Source: Ceriagrion tenellum | Lineage: Eukaryota > Arthropoda > Insecta > Odonata > Coenagrionidae | Direction of reading: 5' to 3' | DNA length: 64,000 bases | Assembly: GCA_963169105.1 (NCBI GenBank) | Contig: OY720637.1 | Span: 33,413,925 to 33,477,924, forward strand | Shown: in pieces, positions 1 to 11,969 of the stretch | Numbering within the stretch: position 1 is the first letter of the stretch | How the letters are laid out: every line of letters starts with the position of its first letter | Position numbers and translations under genes: made by a program | The notes under the pieces: model-generated | Seen by the model: the letters and a program-made list of their open reading frames with translations, nothing else | Told to the model about the DNA's origin: nothing | The model's database searches: none

Positions 1-66
1 AATACAAACTTCAGGTTCACCTGAAGATGACGCAAATCGTTGAAACCCGGGTCGTGAGTTTGTATT
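1..66 (+). ncRNA. Hammerhead-ribozyme-like fold in a Penelope-like element terminus
   Basis: The first ten bases (1-10) are perfectly complementary to 57-66, and CAC 18-20 pairs with GTG 54-56, giving a helix I with an internal loop. Inside lie CUGAAGA (21-27, fits the CUGANGA core box), a short helix II (29-32 with 38-41, loop 33-37) and GAAA (42-45), then a short self-complementary helix III (45-52) and the U-C that would precede cleavage at C53. Penelope-like elements are known to carry type I hammerheads with very short helix III. U28 is an extra unpaired base between the core box and helix II, so activity is uncertain. The window starts at base 1 of the fold, so the rest of the element is off-window. 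Confidence 0.5.
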
Positions 67-107
67 TTTTGTGGTTTGTAAAAGTTGTTTCAATAAATCC
101 AAACCAC

Positions 108-1195
108 TTTACGTTGAATTCGTGGACCTGGAGAAAGCCTTCAACAACGTTGAGTGGAGCAAGATGTTCAGACAGCTGGAAAAACTCGGAATGGATTATG
201 ATGACAGAAGAATTATCTATCAACTATACAGGAAACAAGTCGTCACAATGCGAATGAGAGACGGAAGCCAAATAGAACCTAAAATTAATAATGAATTAAG
301 ATTAGGATGCAACCTCTCACCAGCATTGTTCAACATGTGCTTGGAGGAGGCCATACGAGAGGCGCATGAGGCTGGACTGAGCGGAATAAAGATAAACAGA
401 GAAGAAATAAACATGCTCCGCTTCGCAGATCATATCGCAGTCATGGCTGGAAATCGTAGTCATCTTCAAGGGTCACTAAACGCTATGAACCAGGTGCTCC
501 AAGGATACAGCATGAAAATAAACAATACGAAGACTAAAATCCTAGTATGTGGAAGAAAGAAGACGAATGCAGAAGTCACTCGGAGAGGAGAAAAATAAGA
601 GCAAGCGGAATCCTTCACCTATCTCGGAAGTACCATCACGTGGGACGGAATAAGTACGAAGGACATCAAGTGAAGAATAGCCCAAGCTAAGAAGGCATTC
701 ATGGGGAAAATACAACTGCTGTGCTCAAAGAAGATAGGGCTACAAACCAGGAAACAGTGTGTGAAAACCTTCGTGTGGAGCTTAGCACTCTATGGATCGA
801 AAGCATGGACCATTGGAAAAACTGACCAGAATAGACTATAAGCCTTCGAAACCTGGTGCTGGAGGAAGATGCTGAATATAAAATGGATGGAAAAAATAAG
901 AAGTGACGAAGTGTACAGAAGAATAGAAGAGGAGAGGACCATATGGAACACCATACAGAAAAGAAGAACGAGATGGATTAGGCACACCTTGAGACACAAC
1001 AGATTTGTGAGGAACATAATTGAAGATAAAATAGACGGAAAAGTCCCTGGAGGAAGACCTAGGAACAAGTTCATGGTCCAAATGAAGAGGAAAGTGCATA
1101 TGAAGAGATACTAGGAGGTTAGGCAGCCTGCATTAGATAGGGAAGGATGGAGGGCTGTTGTCAACTAATAATAGGATTGAACGACGAATGATGAT
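108..1195 (+). pseudogene. Degenerate LINE reverse transcriptase and C-terminal region (family 1)
   Basis: Frame 71-598 encodes the middle of a non-LTR reverse transcriptase: FVDLEKAFNNVEW (motif A), GCNLSPALFNMCLEEA, and FADH at about 421-432 where the catalytic pair FADD is expected. The D-to-H change would kill polymerisation. Reading continues through frame changes and stops to about 1165 with YLGSTIT, WTIGKT, the RRTRWIRHTLRHN block and GGRPRNKF, the usual LINE C-terminal order. The ORF 869-1114 is the open part of this tail. It ends near 1195 in TGATGAT-rich sequence. Other copies lie at 24.1-25.1, 44.3, 47.4 and 51.4 kb. It is a dead, 5'-truncated insertion. Confidence 0.9.
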
Positions 1196-1199
1196 CGAT

Positions 1200-2790
1200 T
1201 AGTTGGCTGATTAGGAGCGTTTCAATATACACCAAAACTGAGGAAATGATGGATATACAACAATTCCCAACCCATTAGTGGAATACCAAATGATACCAAT
1301 TGGAGTACCAATAAGGAACAAACGAGCATATACATCATATACACTTATAACGCCGCTCCCAGCCGGGGAAGGCAACGTCTAAGGAAAGATTTCTGAGTGT
1401 TTCACCGGGTTTAAGATCCATGGTGGAATTTGGAACTTAAAGGTGGAACTTAAAAGTGGAACCCGGGGAAACACCGGAGAAATTTTTATGAGCGAGAAAA
1501 TTCCACTTTGTTCGGCGAGATATCGCAGAATAGTATTGTAAATGACACACAATGGATATCGTACAGTCTACTATAATTAAAATCGTACAACACGTGATTC
1601 AGCTGAAAAGCAGTCATCAACAGGTAGGGAATCTTTTGCGTATCATTTTATGAACCAGATTCACCGGGAAAACCTTAGCTCTTTTATAGTCAAAAAAGCT
1701 TGATTCTCGGCTTTTGACCAATAAAACTGGCTTCGGTTTTAACTATTTCCTCCATACTTTCTTAGCAAACCACCTTATTTTCAGCACATTCATGTATTAC
1801 TTAACACTTGCGGAAAATATTAGTGCAATTTGTGGAGATAGAGTTTAAGTATGGGAGGAAAAAAAGAGGAGGAAAGTATGAGGAGAAAAGCGGATGGAAA
1901 GAACTATCTGAGGGAGAACGTGAGGGCGTCCATCCCTCTTTGATTTATAAGTGCCCTCCCTATCTCACTCTCTCTCCCTCTCTCCTTTGGCTTTCAAAAG
2001 AGCGGCGACGCTGTCTACGGAAGCGGTCGCAAGACAAGAACCCTTATCCCTTTGGATAAGATCTCGGCGGAAATTCGTGAAGCGAAGGCGGGCGGAGCCA
2101 GGCAGCGCTTGAAGGAGGGAACGAGAGGGGGGGAGCTTGAGTGGGGGGGATGAGGATTAAAGGGGAGTGGACAGGATGGGGACATAATTTTCATACACGG
2201 CTCTTGATCAAGTTCCCTCAAAGCGAAAAGGAGAAGGAATTAGTAGGCGATGGGAGGCCCTGGCACAAGAGGAAGACTCGCAAATGATTATATCTTCCTT
2301 CCCAAGGTGGGAGGAAGGAAAAGGAAGGCCCCTTTATAAAAGGAGCACGAGGTCTCAAAGTTGCAAAATAAAACGACAGAATCTTGGGACGGAGTTTAAC
2401 GGGAAAATCCGGGGCTATCTTTAAAAGAGGAGTCGGCTATAAAATAAAGGGAAGGTGCTCGCCTTTGCGCAAAAGAGAAGATGCCGCTGTAACTGCTTGG
2501 GATTTCAGATTAATCGCGAGCATGAATATTTGTGAGCACAAGCTTTATCCTTAAAGTATCGTGCTAATCGAGGATCACTTTCCAAACGAATTCGTATATA
2601 AAGTTAGGAAACTGACAGATATCCATCCAATCATAAATGACGACTAACGAAATAGGTTCCAGCTAATTAAAAATAGCTCTATTCGGTATTCAAAGAGCTT
2701 TCTGGATCGAATTACGAATAATCCGGTGAACATTGGATATATGATTTTAATTCATTAGGTGACTTATATTTGATATGAGCTTGTTTCTCA
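1200..2790. other. No gene recognised
   Basis: AT-rich to about 1850, then a purine/pyrimidine-biased, more GC-rich stretch (about 1855-2460). Two small overlapping ORFs there (1808-2059 plus, 2015-2221 minus) have low-complexity Lys/Arg/Pro-rich products and no domain I know. No repeat shared with the rest of the window was seen. Confidence 0.6.
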
Positions 2791-2793
2791 TTA

Positions 2794-3349
2794 GGGTAGT
2801 TTGAGCGAAATATCATTTTACCTATAAATCAATGAATTTAGTCTCATTTCAAAGAAAAATATATCACCCTTCTGATAACACCAAAAATTCTATCCCTTAC
2901 CACATTACTTTCCGAGATATTTGCCAAAATATACCAGCCCTTTTACATAGAAAATGGTAAGTGTATGCACTCCAGAGAGATATTATTTACAAAATGAGAA
3001 ATTTCTAGCACTTAGGTGTCGTAAAAAAACTAGCAGCGTGGAGTTTGTATGTCTTCTTCACTATTTTCGAAAATTAATCATATTATCACCGCAGTAGGTT
3101 CTTGGGTATCACAAAAAGCCTTCCGTTTTGAAGGAGTTTCAAACTCACCACGCGAAAAAAATGAATCAAGTTAAAGACTTATTCAGATATTTTCATTTAA
3201 TTACTTACAATTTCTGTCAAATGAAACTATATTATTGCACCATTAATAATGCAATATTTATTTGATGTGTCTTACATCTGGCGTAATGAAAACGTATAAT
3301 TCGAATAAGGTCTCTATTATGACTAAGGAACTATCTCTCTCGGACTACC
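2794..3349 (+). mobile_element. TTAA-type MITE, family A, copy 1
   Basis: Non-coding element of about 556 bp. It starts GGTAGTTTGAGCGAAATATC and ends with an inverted CTACC. Its order of internal blocks (ATGAGACC-type block, 'ccgagatattt', 'cactccagag', 'gaaggagtttcaaactc', 'attattgcaccattaataatgcaat') is shared with eight other copies in the window. No ORF is conserved among copies. Confidence 0.85.
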
Positions 3350-3472
3350 TAAAATAGAGATACGAGATCAATTAATAGTGAGGTAGTAAATATGACGATT
3401 GTAAATATCTTAGACTGTGAATTAAAAAAATGCTAGTATCGTTTTAGGTTTTTCTGCGTACGACGCATTTAA

Positions 3473-4019
3473 GGTAGTTTGAGCGAAATATCATTCCACC
3501 TAAAAATCAATTAATATGGTCACATTTTAAAGAAAAATAGCTCACCCTTACAAAAAGGCCAAAATATTTACCACTTGCTGACCTACTTTCGGAGATATTT
3601 TCCAATTTCTACCACCCACTTTATATGGGAAATGGTAACTTATGAACTCCAGTTTTTACAGTATTAAAAAGGAATTTCTTACTCCTATATATTGTCAAAA
3701 TATTTACATTGTATAGTTTGCATATTTTCTCGACTATTTCTGAAAATAACTCACAATGTCGCCGCAGAAATTTTTTTCAGAATCGCAAAATACCTTCCGA
3801 TTCGAAGGAGTTTTATACGTACCTCGCGAAAAAAAATAAGTCAAACTAAAGACTTATGTAGACAATTTACTAAGAATTTCAGTCATATAAAGGTATATTT
3901 TTGGACCATCAATGATGAAATACTTAATAAATTCCTCCTATTGTAGCTGCAATTAAAACAAATGCATAAAAATGGACTCCATTACGACGGGGAAACTACC
4001 TTAAACCTCCCAAACTACC
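3473..4019 (+). mobile_element. TTAA-type MITE, family A, copy 2
   Basis: Second copy, 120 bp after the first and in the same orientation. It is flanked by TTAA at 3469-3472 and 4020-4023. The right terminus is doubled: AAACTACC followed by TTAA occurs at 3993-4004 and again at 4012-4023. ORF 3692-3946 is accidental: it is not conserved in other copies. Confidence 0.85.
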
Positions 4020-4023
4020 TTAA

Positions 4024-4905
4024 ATACAGCGAGTCTAGTTTTCAGGGAGAAAGTCATCTAGACTCGATGATTTCACACTAAGGTTAATTCGATATTTTCT
4101 ATTATTTCTTGGGCCAGGAGTCGAAGAATTAGGAGTCATTTCAGTACCATACAAATAAAATATTTGCTAAGATTTGACATCATGATTGATTTTTCATTTT
4201 CCTCTTTGATTAAATTTATATATTCTAAGAATTTAGTATAAAACTGTCTTGTCCAAAACTGAGGCAACGACTTAGCAGGAAATTAACAAATAAGAGCATA
4301 AGTAGTAATGAATAGTATTATCTGAGAGCAAATAAATCATTGTAATATCAAGATGGCAATGCAACACTCATGAATACATCATACACACTGAGGAAAAACT
4401 AAATTAATCTACTATTATTAACCGTGCGACCTCAGAAATACAGAAAATCTAACCTTGAATGGACACCCAGTTTAAATTTTAAAAAGTAACCCTTATGGCT
4501 AGATCTAAAGGAAAAATCTTGGGGTATTTCAAGAAAAAAGTAATGCACAAAATCGAGATTTTTAATTATCTAAGTAAAGCAAGCCAGGATGTCACAATAT
4601 TCAATTAAGAAACGCAGTCCTAAAAAAAATTTTTTCAAACTGTTTAATTAAATGAAAAGAAAAATAATATGGCGGATGATATGCAATTCCGACCAAATGG
4701 GCAGAGGGAGATTGCCAGCTGGCGTATAATTTTAAGTTCCAACGCGACAGTAATAGCCGCAGGGATACTTAATTACATGAAGTCGCATCTGTCGTTTAAA
4801 AATACTACCATTAATGAATCACCTAAGCTTTAAAAAACAACACTTAATGGATAACAAAATATTTGTATTGCTCAACGTAAAAACAAATTTTTAAACAAAC
4901 ACTTT
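4024..4905. other. No gene or repeat recognised
   Basis: AT-rich sequence with homopolymer A and T runs. No ORF with recognisable product on either strand and no match seen to the window's repeat families. Confidence 0.6.
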
Positions 4906-5649
4906 CAAGGTGGCTACTAATATCCAATTTTTAAATTCCCTGACCTTTCCCTGACTTTTTCCTGATGGATTTACCAATTTCCCTGACCGATCGCCAAAAG
5001 GTCACCTGTTATTGGAATATTTTTTTCTGCTGAATTAAATTTTCTACGGAAGCTATAAATTTTCTAATCATCGTCTCGTATTTTCAGAACTTCAAGTATG
5101 TATTTACTATGAGCTAGAGTGCTCCAGCTACCTCTCGACCCGAGTTTCGGAAGTTAAGATAAGGCGCGAGGTAAAATTTTCTGAACAACGTAGCCTCCTG
5201 TTCCTTGTGATGAGCGTAATACATTATTATAGTGAATTTTAACACTCCTAGGCAAATATTGCAATAAGGATACACAAAAGGGATACATTGTACGTCTAAT
5301 TTACAACTAAATAACTATAATTCACAACTAATAAGATTCACAACTGAATACTCCACGAATTGATGGGGCTTTTCCATGCACGTCAGCGACGGAAGTTAGT
5401 TTTAGTTGGTGAAATAAAGGGCGGGAAAGATTGGCCGATAAACGTAATGGTAGAAAAATCACGAGGATTTTCTACCCCAGTTTCTCCCTGACTGCTACGA
5501 GAATTCCCTGACTTTTCCAGAAATTCAAAGTCCCATGCCGAGGATTTTTTACCCCAGTTTCTCCCTGACTGCTACGAGAATTCCCTGACTTTTCCAGAAA
5601 TTCAAAGTCCCATGTCAATTCCAGGTTTTCCCTGACGATCGCCACCCTG
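4906..5649 (+). mobile_element. Family C element with CAGGGTG-type termini, copy 1
   Basis: A non-coding element sharing its full length with 55416-56073. It has AGGTGGCTACTAATAT at the left, many TTCCCTGAC words inside, and an inverted CACCCTG end. This copy is longer because a 77-bp segment (5462-5538) is tandemly repeated at 5539-5614. Similar 'TTCCCTGACTTTTCC' elements are widespread in arthropods and usually assigned to non-autonomous hAT; I rely on the termini only. Confidence 0.75.
5462..5614 (+). repeat. 77-bp tandem duplication inside family C copy 1
   Basis: Two nearly identical units, each running from CGAGGATTT to TCAAAGTCCCATG. The family C copy at 55416 has only one unit, so the duplication arose after this insertion. 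Confidence 0.9.
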
Positions 5650-5703
5650 ACTTTTTCGGGCGAAAGGAGTGAAGAGCATCGGCCTTTCGATGGAATTTAT
5701 GTA

Positions 5704-6053
5704 CAGTGAAACCTGTATTTAACGACCACCGACGGTTCCGCTGAAAAATAGTCGTTAAGAAGGGTGGTCGTTCGACAGGGGTTCAGTTTCTAGGAGTACA
5801 TGTCAAGAAAATGAACGGGCGACTGATTTGAAAAAATGGAAAAACTCCATAAGCAACGGTTGTGTTAAAACCTATACAGATGGCGTTTATTTCCTCATAA
5901 TTTAGTAGCTCCTGAGAAATTTCAATGCATATAAATTTGATGTGTACATAGAGTGAAACTAAAATTAAGGCACCACCGACGGTTTTGCTAAAAAAATTGT
6001 CGTTAAGAGGGGTGGTCGCTCGATACGACAGGTCGTTAACAGGGGTTACACTG
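5704..6053. mobile_element. TA-flanked MITE, family B, copy 1
   Basis: Terminal inverted repeats CAGTGAAACC and CAGTGTAACC are bounded by TA on both sides (5702-5703 and 6054-6055). Subterminal blocks 'AACGACCACCGACGGTTCCG' and 'GTCGTTAAGAGGGGTGGTCG' occur near both ends in inverted order. The TA duplication and 350-bp size fit a Tc1/mariner-type MITE. ORF 5783-6088 on the minus strand crosses the element boundary and is not regarded as a gene. Confidence 0.75.
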
Positions 6054-6059
6054 TATATT

Positions 6060-7190
6060 GAATGCGAGTGTTGCAGTAAATTTCTCACATAGGTGATATA
6101 CAGCGGAATACGTCTTATTACTATTCAATTTACAGGGATAATTCGCTTCTAATGTGCATTTATCCTTAGAAACGACATTGACGTAAGGCAGAAAAATACT
6201 CTTTTCCCTATACCTCACCTATTATTGTAACTAACATATCGTAGCTTCAAAATAAATTTGCAAAAGAATAGTTAGTATTATACACGGTTAAGTTCGTCAT
6301 GTGAAACACAGTACACTTTTCCCTAAAAGCAGCCAGGATAGGAATTAGATGAAAATTTTATCATTTGACGGTGGAATTATTTTAAAATAAAAGTGTACCA
6401 GCAGATAAAGATCTTATAAGCGAAACCATAACAGGCCATGGTCAAATGCTCGCAGCGGGGAATAAGAGGAAATAATTTTTAACAAAAGATTTCTGAACTA
6501 AAAAAAATTATAGAAACGTGAATTGAATGGAGATAATCTGAAAGAAAACGATCGTGAGTGTTAAAAATAGTCATCGCACTACGTCAAAAAATAAGCCGTT
6601 AGAATGAAAACCGAATCAATTATGACGTAGTTTCAGTCCATTCAGAAACAGACCGAATGGAAATAGCCTTCTGCGTTGAGCAGGTCCGTCAAAATAGGGC
6701 AAGTTTGGCTGTTTACCTCGTTATCGCTGGAAAAAGATATGTTCCAAGAGCGTTTGTGGACTTATTTATCGAGCAAAATACGAGCTGGAGAGACGAAGAT
6801 AAAGAAGTGGAGGAGGAAATAAGCGAGAGATGGAGAACAACTGATGCAAGACCGAGAATTGGTGATGATCCAATTTGTTCATTTTGGCGATAACCATTAC
6901 CATTCACTGGAGTGGCTCATTAGTGAATGATAGGCATTGAATTAACATCTCAATTAGCTTACTATCTAAACTAATTCCCGCCAAACTCATGAAGCGTCAA
7001 GCTCTCGCCGTACTTCAGCTTCGCTTGGGATACATACGAAATCTGCCTTGCCTGAAAAGGTAACCTTGAAAATAGCGGTTATCTTTCGAAACCTGGGAAG
7101 GTGGAGTGGAAATTAAGCCGATACAAATACATTTGATAATTTCCTTTCCTTTTATTACAAAAACGAGAATGAAATCGTTCACCATTGATC
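6060..7190. other. No recognised gene; one unassigned ORF at 6657-6893
   Basis: The plus-strand ORF 6657-6893 (78 aa, from MEIAFCVEQVRQNRA to an acidic DEDKEVEEE stretch) has balanced composition but no motif or family I recognise, and no other copy in the window. It is a weak candidate exon at most. The rest is AT-rich non-coding sequence. Confidence 0.4.
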
Positions 7191-7196
7191 ACCAAA

Positions 7197-7490
7197 TTTC
7201 AATCTTTCGAGATACCGGAATATGAATCGCTTTTGAAAAATAGTTTAAAAAACATACAAACTACAAAATGTTCATTTTTTGACGAGATCTAGGTGTAAGA
7301 AATTTTCTTTTTCCTCTCGAGTCCATACGTCCCTCTCGAGTGCATAAGCTACCATTTCCCATAAGAAATGTGTTATAAATTGTCAAATATCTCGGGAAGT
7401 AAGGGGTTAATACTTTTGTCTTTTTGTAGGGACAAGGTGTTTTTCATCAAAATGAGACCAAATTAAAATTTTTGAACCACCTTAAATGAA
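7197..7490 (-). mobile_element. Family A MITE, copy 3, partial
   Basis: The reverse-strand left half of family A: 'tttttgacgagatctaggtg', 'gtcaaatatctcggg', 'aaatgagaccaaatt' and the terminal GAACCACC before TTAA at 7487-7492. The element's right half is missing beyond about 7197. Confidence 0.75.
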
Positions 7491-7494
7491 TCGT

Positions 7495-9260
7495 AAGCAG
7501 AAAAACGTAAAACATTGGCCATCTTTACCGCATTATTAATATATCTTGTCTCTCTATTTGGCGAATAACTACTAATATAATGGAAAATAATAACGAGCTC
7601 ATATCAAATATCAGTCAGCTAATGAATTCACTGCGATTTCATTCAATCACTCACCACAATTACTACTGACCTTCTCGTTCATTTTCGACAAACGGTTCAC
7701 CAATCAATCATTTATCAGGTACAGCCCTGTAAGTTGATCGTTCAGCAGGGAAATTGTCAATGCGGATATTATTCAAAGATCAAATTCCGAGGGGATGATA
7801 TCCAACGCCATCCGCCGTCCTCTCGGACAGATCAGCGGTACATAAACGTTTGAAGGACGTTTCCATTCACGAGGTCTTGCACATTTAACTTCTCCGATTT
7901 GAATCGATTTTTTTACGGGTGCCTCGCAAGGCTGCCATTCGCGAAACTTCTCCATAAATGAAACTGGGCATGGTAACAGGTCGATAAGCAATTTAATCAG
8001 CTGAGAGAGAGAGAGAGAGAGAATTCAAGGGAATCATTTCTTTTACGGCCTGAAGCTGAGCCCGTGCAGTCTTAAAGAAAGCATAAAACGGCGACCATAT
8101 TAAAACTGTGAAACGGAAGTATGGTAAATAAAAACACGACAAATTCCTCGGGTTCAGCAACAACGAACGACTTAAAATGATAATCTATCAAATACACAGA
8201 TGAATCCACATTCCGACACGAACGATTAAAGGCGATGAGTTACTATGGAAGGCTTTTTTCGATAATTCATGCGTTATTTTAAGAACTACTTCAACTGAGC
8301 TGGCTATACCCAATGTACATTCGCTTTGCGGACATCCCCTACTGTGTCTATACTAAAGTTTTCCCGTAGTCATAATTTTGCACTGGATTCCTGGTAGGAA
8401 AAATGGTAGCCTTGTAAGTGCCTCGAAACTCGAAACACGGGACAGTTTTTCTAAACTATACAGATAAATTATCCGGGGGAGGCAATTTATACTTAAAAGG
8501 AATTCAATTGGAAAACTAAATCAACTGAGTATTCTATAACCAAATGGCTGGAAGAGCGCGAACTCGAACATTTCATGGCAAAGAGAATGATAGAATTTAT
8601 TACCGCATGAAATTCTGTAGCAATAGATCACATCTTTGAGTGGTAAACATGTTTCCTTTAACCTTTGCCATTCCATTTTGCAAGAAAAAATTGATAAAGT
8701 ATTTTATGCAATTCAATATCGAACAAGCTGTGAAAATGACCTAATATCGACAATAGAAATGAAAGACATCGTCCCTGGCTTCATTTTTTTGAATCGTTTC
8801 GTTGTCAAACAATGAAAAAATAAATTTTACTCTTCCAACGTGAACTTATTTTCTCGATCGTTAGCGTTTCCTGAATGCATGATTTTGTTACGAAATCAGT
8901 CCAGCAAATAAATTCGTGTAGATAGAGAGAAGTTTGCTTTTACACAGTGTCACAATAGAATTTAAGAGTGCGGCAGTCTGTTTACTATCCGATGGATATA
9001 ACAAAATCTCAGGTAGCAGAGTATCAGAGTTTACTTCACGCGTAAACAATTTGTAGTATCAATCGTCTTTTTTTTTTATTATACTTTCTCGAGCTAGTTT
9101 TCATGTAATCTAGCAGGAAATATAAGGTAGCGGAAAATACGCAAATCGAAATTGGATATGATGCGATAAATATCTTCTCTCGTTCGAGAAAAGAAAATGA
9201 TGGAAAATTTCACAAAATGTGTCCCTACTACAGCTCTCTATATTCTACAATAACCTAAAC
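7495..9260. other. No gene recognised; GA microsatellite
   Basis: Mostly AT-rich unique sequence. A (GA)n run lies at about 8002-8022. The minus-strand ORF 7773-7991 (72 aa) is unusually rich in Pro, Arg and Lys for this AT-rich area but has no recognised domain. Confidence 0.5.
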
Positions 9261-9261
9261 A

Positions 9262-9735
9262 ATAATAGCAGCAAATTTATCAAGGAAATAATAACTGAAA
9301 TAATAACTGAAAAAGAAAGAAAAAATAACTGAAAGGCCTTGGAATCTAGTGTGAAGAGTAGAAATAAAAATCTGAGTTCGCCCTTCATTAACTAATGCTT
9401 TAGCAAACAGTTGCACGGGGCTCACCAACTTTTACACTAATTATAACGTAGAGATTTCAAACACTTATAAAGATGATGTTTATTAGTTTTTAGTAAGAAA
9501 AATCCAAGGATGCACGGACATTTTATCTCTTATTTCCAAAGTCAGAGGATTTTTATTACGCTCTCAAAAGTCATTCGGGGAGATAAGATTAACCGAGGTA
9601 AATACTTGCAGCAAATCTATCACGGGAATGAACAAATTGCAGAAAAGCCTTGGAGTCTAAAGTGAAGACTTGAAATAAAAATCTAAGTTTGCTCTCCATT
9701 GACTAATGCCATAGTACGAGAGATTACGTGGCGCA
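9262..9735 (+). repeat. Diverged direct duplication, unit about 340 bp
   Basis: Blocks at 9264-9425 ('agcagcaaatttatca', 'aaaaatctgagttcgccctt', 'cattaactaatgc') recur in the same order at 9605-9735 ('tgcagcaaatctatca', 'aaaaatctaagtttgctctc', 'cattgactaatgc'). This reads as an old local tandem duplication of non-coding DNA. Confidence 0.65.
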
Positions 9736-10538
9736 AGCAGAAGATATTTCTCAGAATTAAACCAAGGTAAAGTCCATTTTTTACTAATTTTTATTACTAT
9801 CAGCAACTATTTCTGAAAAATCAAGTGCCTTCTCCGGCCGACGATATTTTTGGAAATTTACTAGCGATGTTGAGCACTTATGATGACAAGTTCATCAGCC
9901 GATTTGATAGCGAATAAAATAACTATCAAGAGAGTTTATCCATCTACTTAAAATTTAGATATGTTCTTCTGCGAGGGGAACAAGCATTTAAAATTTCGAC
10001 GCCAGGGTGAAACAAAATTAGAGGGATGAAGTCAAAAATGCATATTTGCATTGAGTAACACCGGAAATGATTAGTAGTTAAATGAACCAACCAAAAAGTG
10101 ATCTTAAATTAGGCTGATTCCACTGAATGACCTTAAGCATCTAAATACTGCTAATTGTTTTCACATCAATGAAAAATTACAAAATTAAAAATTGGTTTAG
10201 TTGGTTCCATTATCCATGTAGATAACAAAACTTCTTAATAGCAGCAGATGGAGTATTTTTGGGCCATGTCAAACTCCTCTCAAACGTTTAAAACAAACCG
10301 ACCATTAGATAATATAAGGGTAACCTATTGAATAAGATAAAATTCAATGGAAGATGGCAAAATCCTCTGAAAGTGTAAACTTCTTAATACTGACAACTGC
10401 GGCCAACGAAAGACAAATATTTATCAAATGAAAATAATCACTCACGGGTAGGATTAGCGATGCACTCACGGTAGAGAATAAAGGAATACTCACCACACAC
10501 ATGGGTACTGACCAGGTGAAATCAAAATAAGGAGAGCG

Positions 10539-10575
10539 ACTTACCTGAAAAAAATAAGTAAGATTAGTAAAACTC
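10539..10575 (-). promoter_or_regulatory. Candidate recursive splice site (ratchet point)
   Basis: Read on the minus strand, a branch-point-like TACTAAT is followed by a pyrimidine-rich tract, TTTTTTTCAG, and immediately by GTAAGT. Acceptor and donor abut with no exon between them (AG|GT junction at 10545/10544). This is the layout of zero-length exons used in recursive splicing of very long insect introns. The overlapping ORF 10344-10577 is not supported as coding. The host gene is not visible in this window. Confidence 0.45.
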
Positions 10576-10579
10576 ACGA

Positions 10580-11335
10580 ACTAAGCAGTTTGATAGCAAC
10601 AATACTAAGAGATAACGAAAACAATCCTACATTTATAGATCATCGGAAACTAAATTCATGCAGAATCCAGTTGTAAACTCTCATTAAGTTGCACATTTTA
10701 ATTTTTATTTCTCACTACGTTCGTTTTGGTGTCAATTCGCCAATCCAACTTCTCGAGGCAATTTCATGCTATTTAATTTTTTCATAATTAATGCAACAGA
10801 AATTATGAAAGCATTTTTTCCAAAAAAAATTTAAGGAGGTAATACGATGTGATTAAGACAGAGGTAGCAGAGAAAGATTAAGCATATCACCAACACAGGT
10901 ACTCTGCCAAGTGAATGATGGATCCATTAATATTGATAGTCCCGCGTATAATTTCAATTTGTAGGGGAAATTTTCCTTCTAGAGTTATATTTATTGTTAT
11001 TTTCATTTTTAATCCATTCATTAGTTCACAAATCTTTTTCATTCCGTCTAAGTCGTCCAAGATTCCTGCCCGTCGCAACTTAACGCTTAGTATGCAATGT
11101 TTACCTCCTCTATCAACCTCTCCAGCATAGTTTTGCATCGTGCAAGGCATCACTTCATATAAGACTCTTCACAAGTATTTACCTTCACCTTTTTACATTA
11201 GATTCCCGTCATTGATTCTATCCTATTTGTACGAGTACACGCCTTCTTTGCTAAGTCTATCGCCCAAAAAAAGCATCATTAGAATTTTTTCGAAAAAAAG
11301 CCGATGCCATCCCAGTTTCCCCTAATTTTGCGGTC
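10580..11335. other. No gene recognised
   Basis: Opposite-strand ORFs share 10887-11153 and neither product is recognised. The sequence just precedes a LINE 3' end and may include degraded LINE sequence, but I could not align it to a reverse transcriptase. Confidence 0.45.
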
Positions 11336-11339
11336 TAAA

Positions 11340-11962
11340 GCTGCTCCCTCAAAGACATTTGTATAGTTACAAGGTCCTTCAGGCATTCTTTATAAGAAGT
11401 GGCTTTAAATCTGCCTTGTATGATAAGCAGTATATTGGGGCTGGCCGTAAAAGGATGCAAAATCGATTGAAAAAGGTTCAAAGCACAGTATATAAAAGAT
11501 ATTTTGTGCACCTTAGCCCTGAAGTGTATAATAACTTACCACCTAATGTAAAGATCTCAATAATGTATTCATCTTCTTGTGAAGTGAAGTAATGGCCTTT
11601 GGGTTTCTTTTGGCAGAGAGGAACTAATTTATATGTAATAATAATTATTTGGTATTCGTCATTGACAATATACAATATTTATATGCAGATTATTGCTATC
11701 GGAACAAAACATTTGAAAAATGTTGTTTTCTTTTGCTTTTCATAAATCTCATTACAATTAATAAACCATTATTCTCAAAAACTAAATGTATGGTCACATA
11801 TTTTGCATCACATTCGTGTACCAATGTGTTTTGATGGTAGCTCCAAACAGGGAAACCTTTAGAGCTCCCTAAAGCTCACATGAAAAATTTATATATTTTT
11901 GTCACTGTATTTAACCTGTATCAAAGGCAAATGGGCAATAAATATCTATCTATCTATCAAAG
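11340..11962 (+). mobile_element. LINE 3' end with AATAAA and (TATC)n tail
   Basis: ORF 11359-11592 encodes the last part of a CR1/Jockey-type LINE polyprotein: a basic region RKRMQNRLKK and then YKRYFVHLSPEVYNNLPPNVK, matching the usual '..PR.YN.LP..VK' end of these proteins. About 350 bp of untranslated sequence follows, then GGCAATAAA and TATCTATCTATC at about 11930-11960, the typical simple-repeat tail. The rest of the element upstream is missing. Confidence 0.8.
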
Positions 11963-11969
11963 GTAATAA

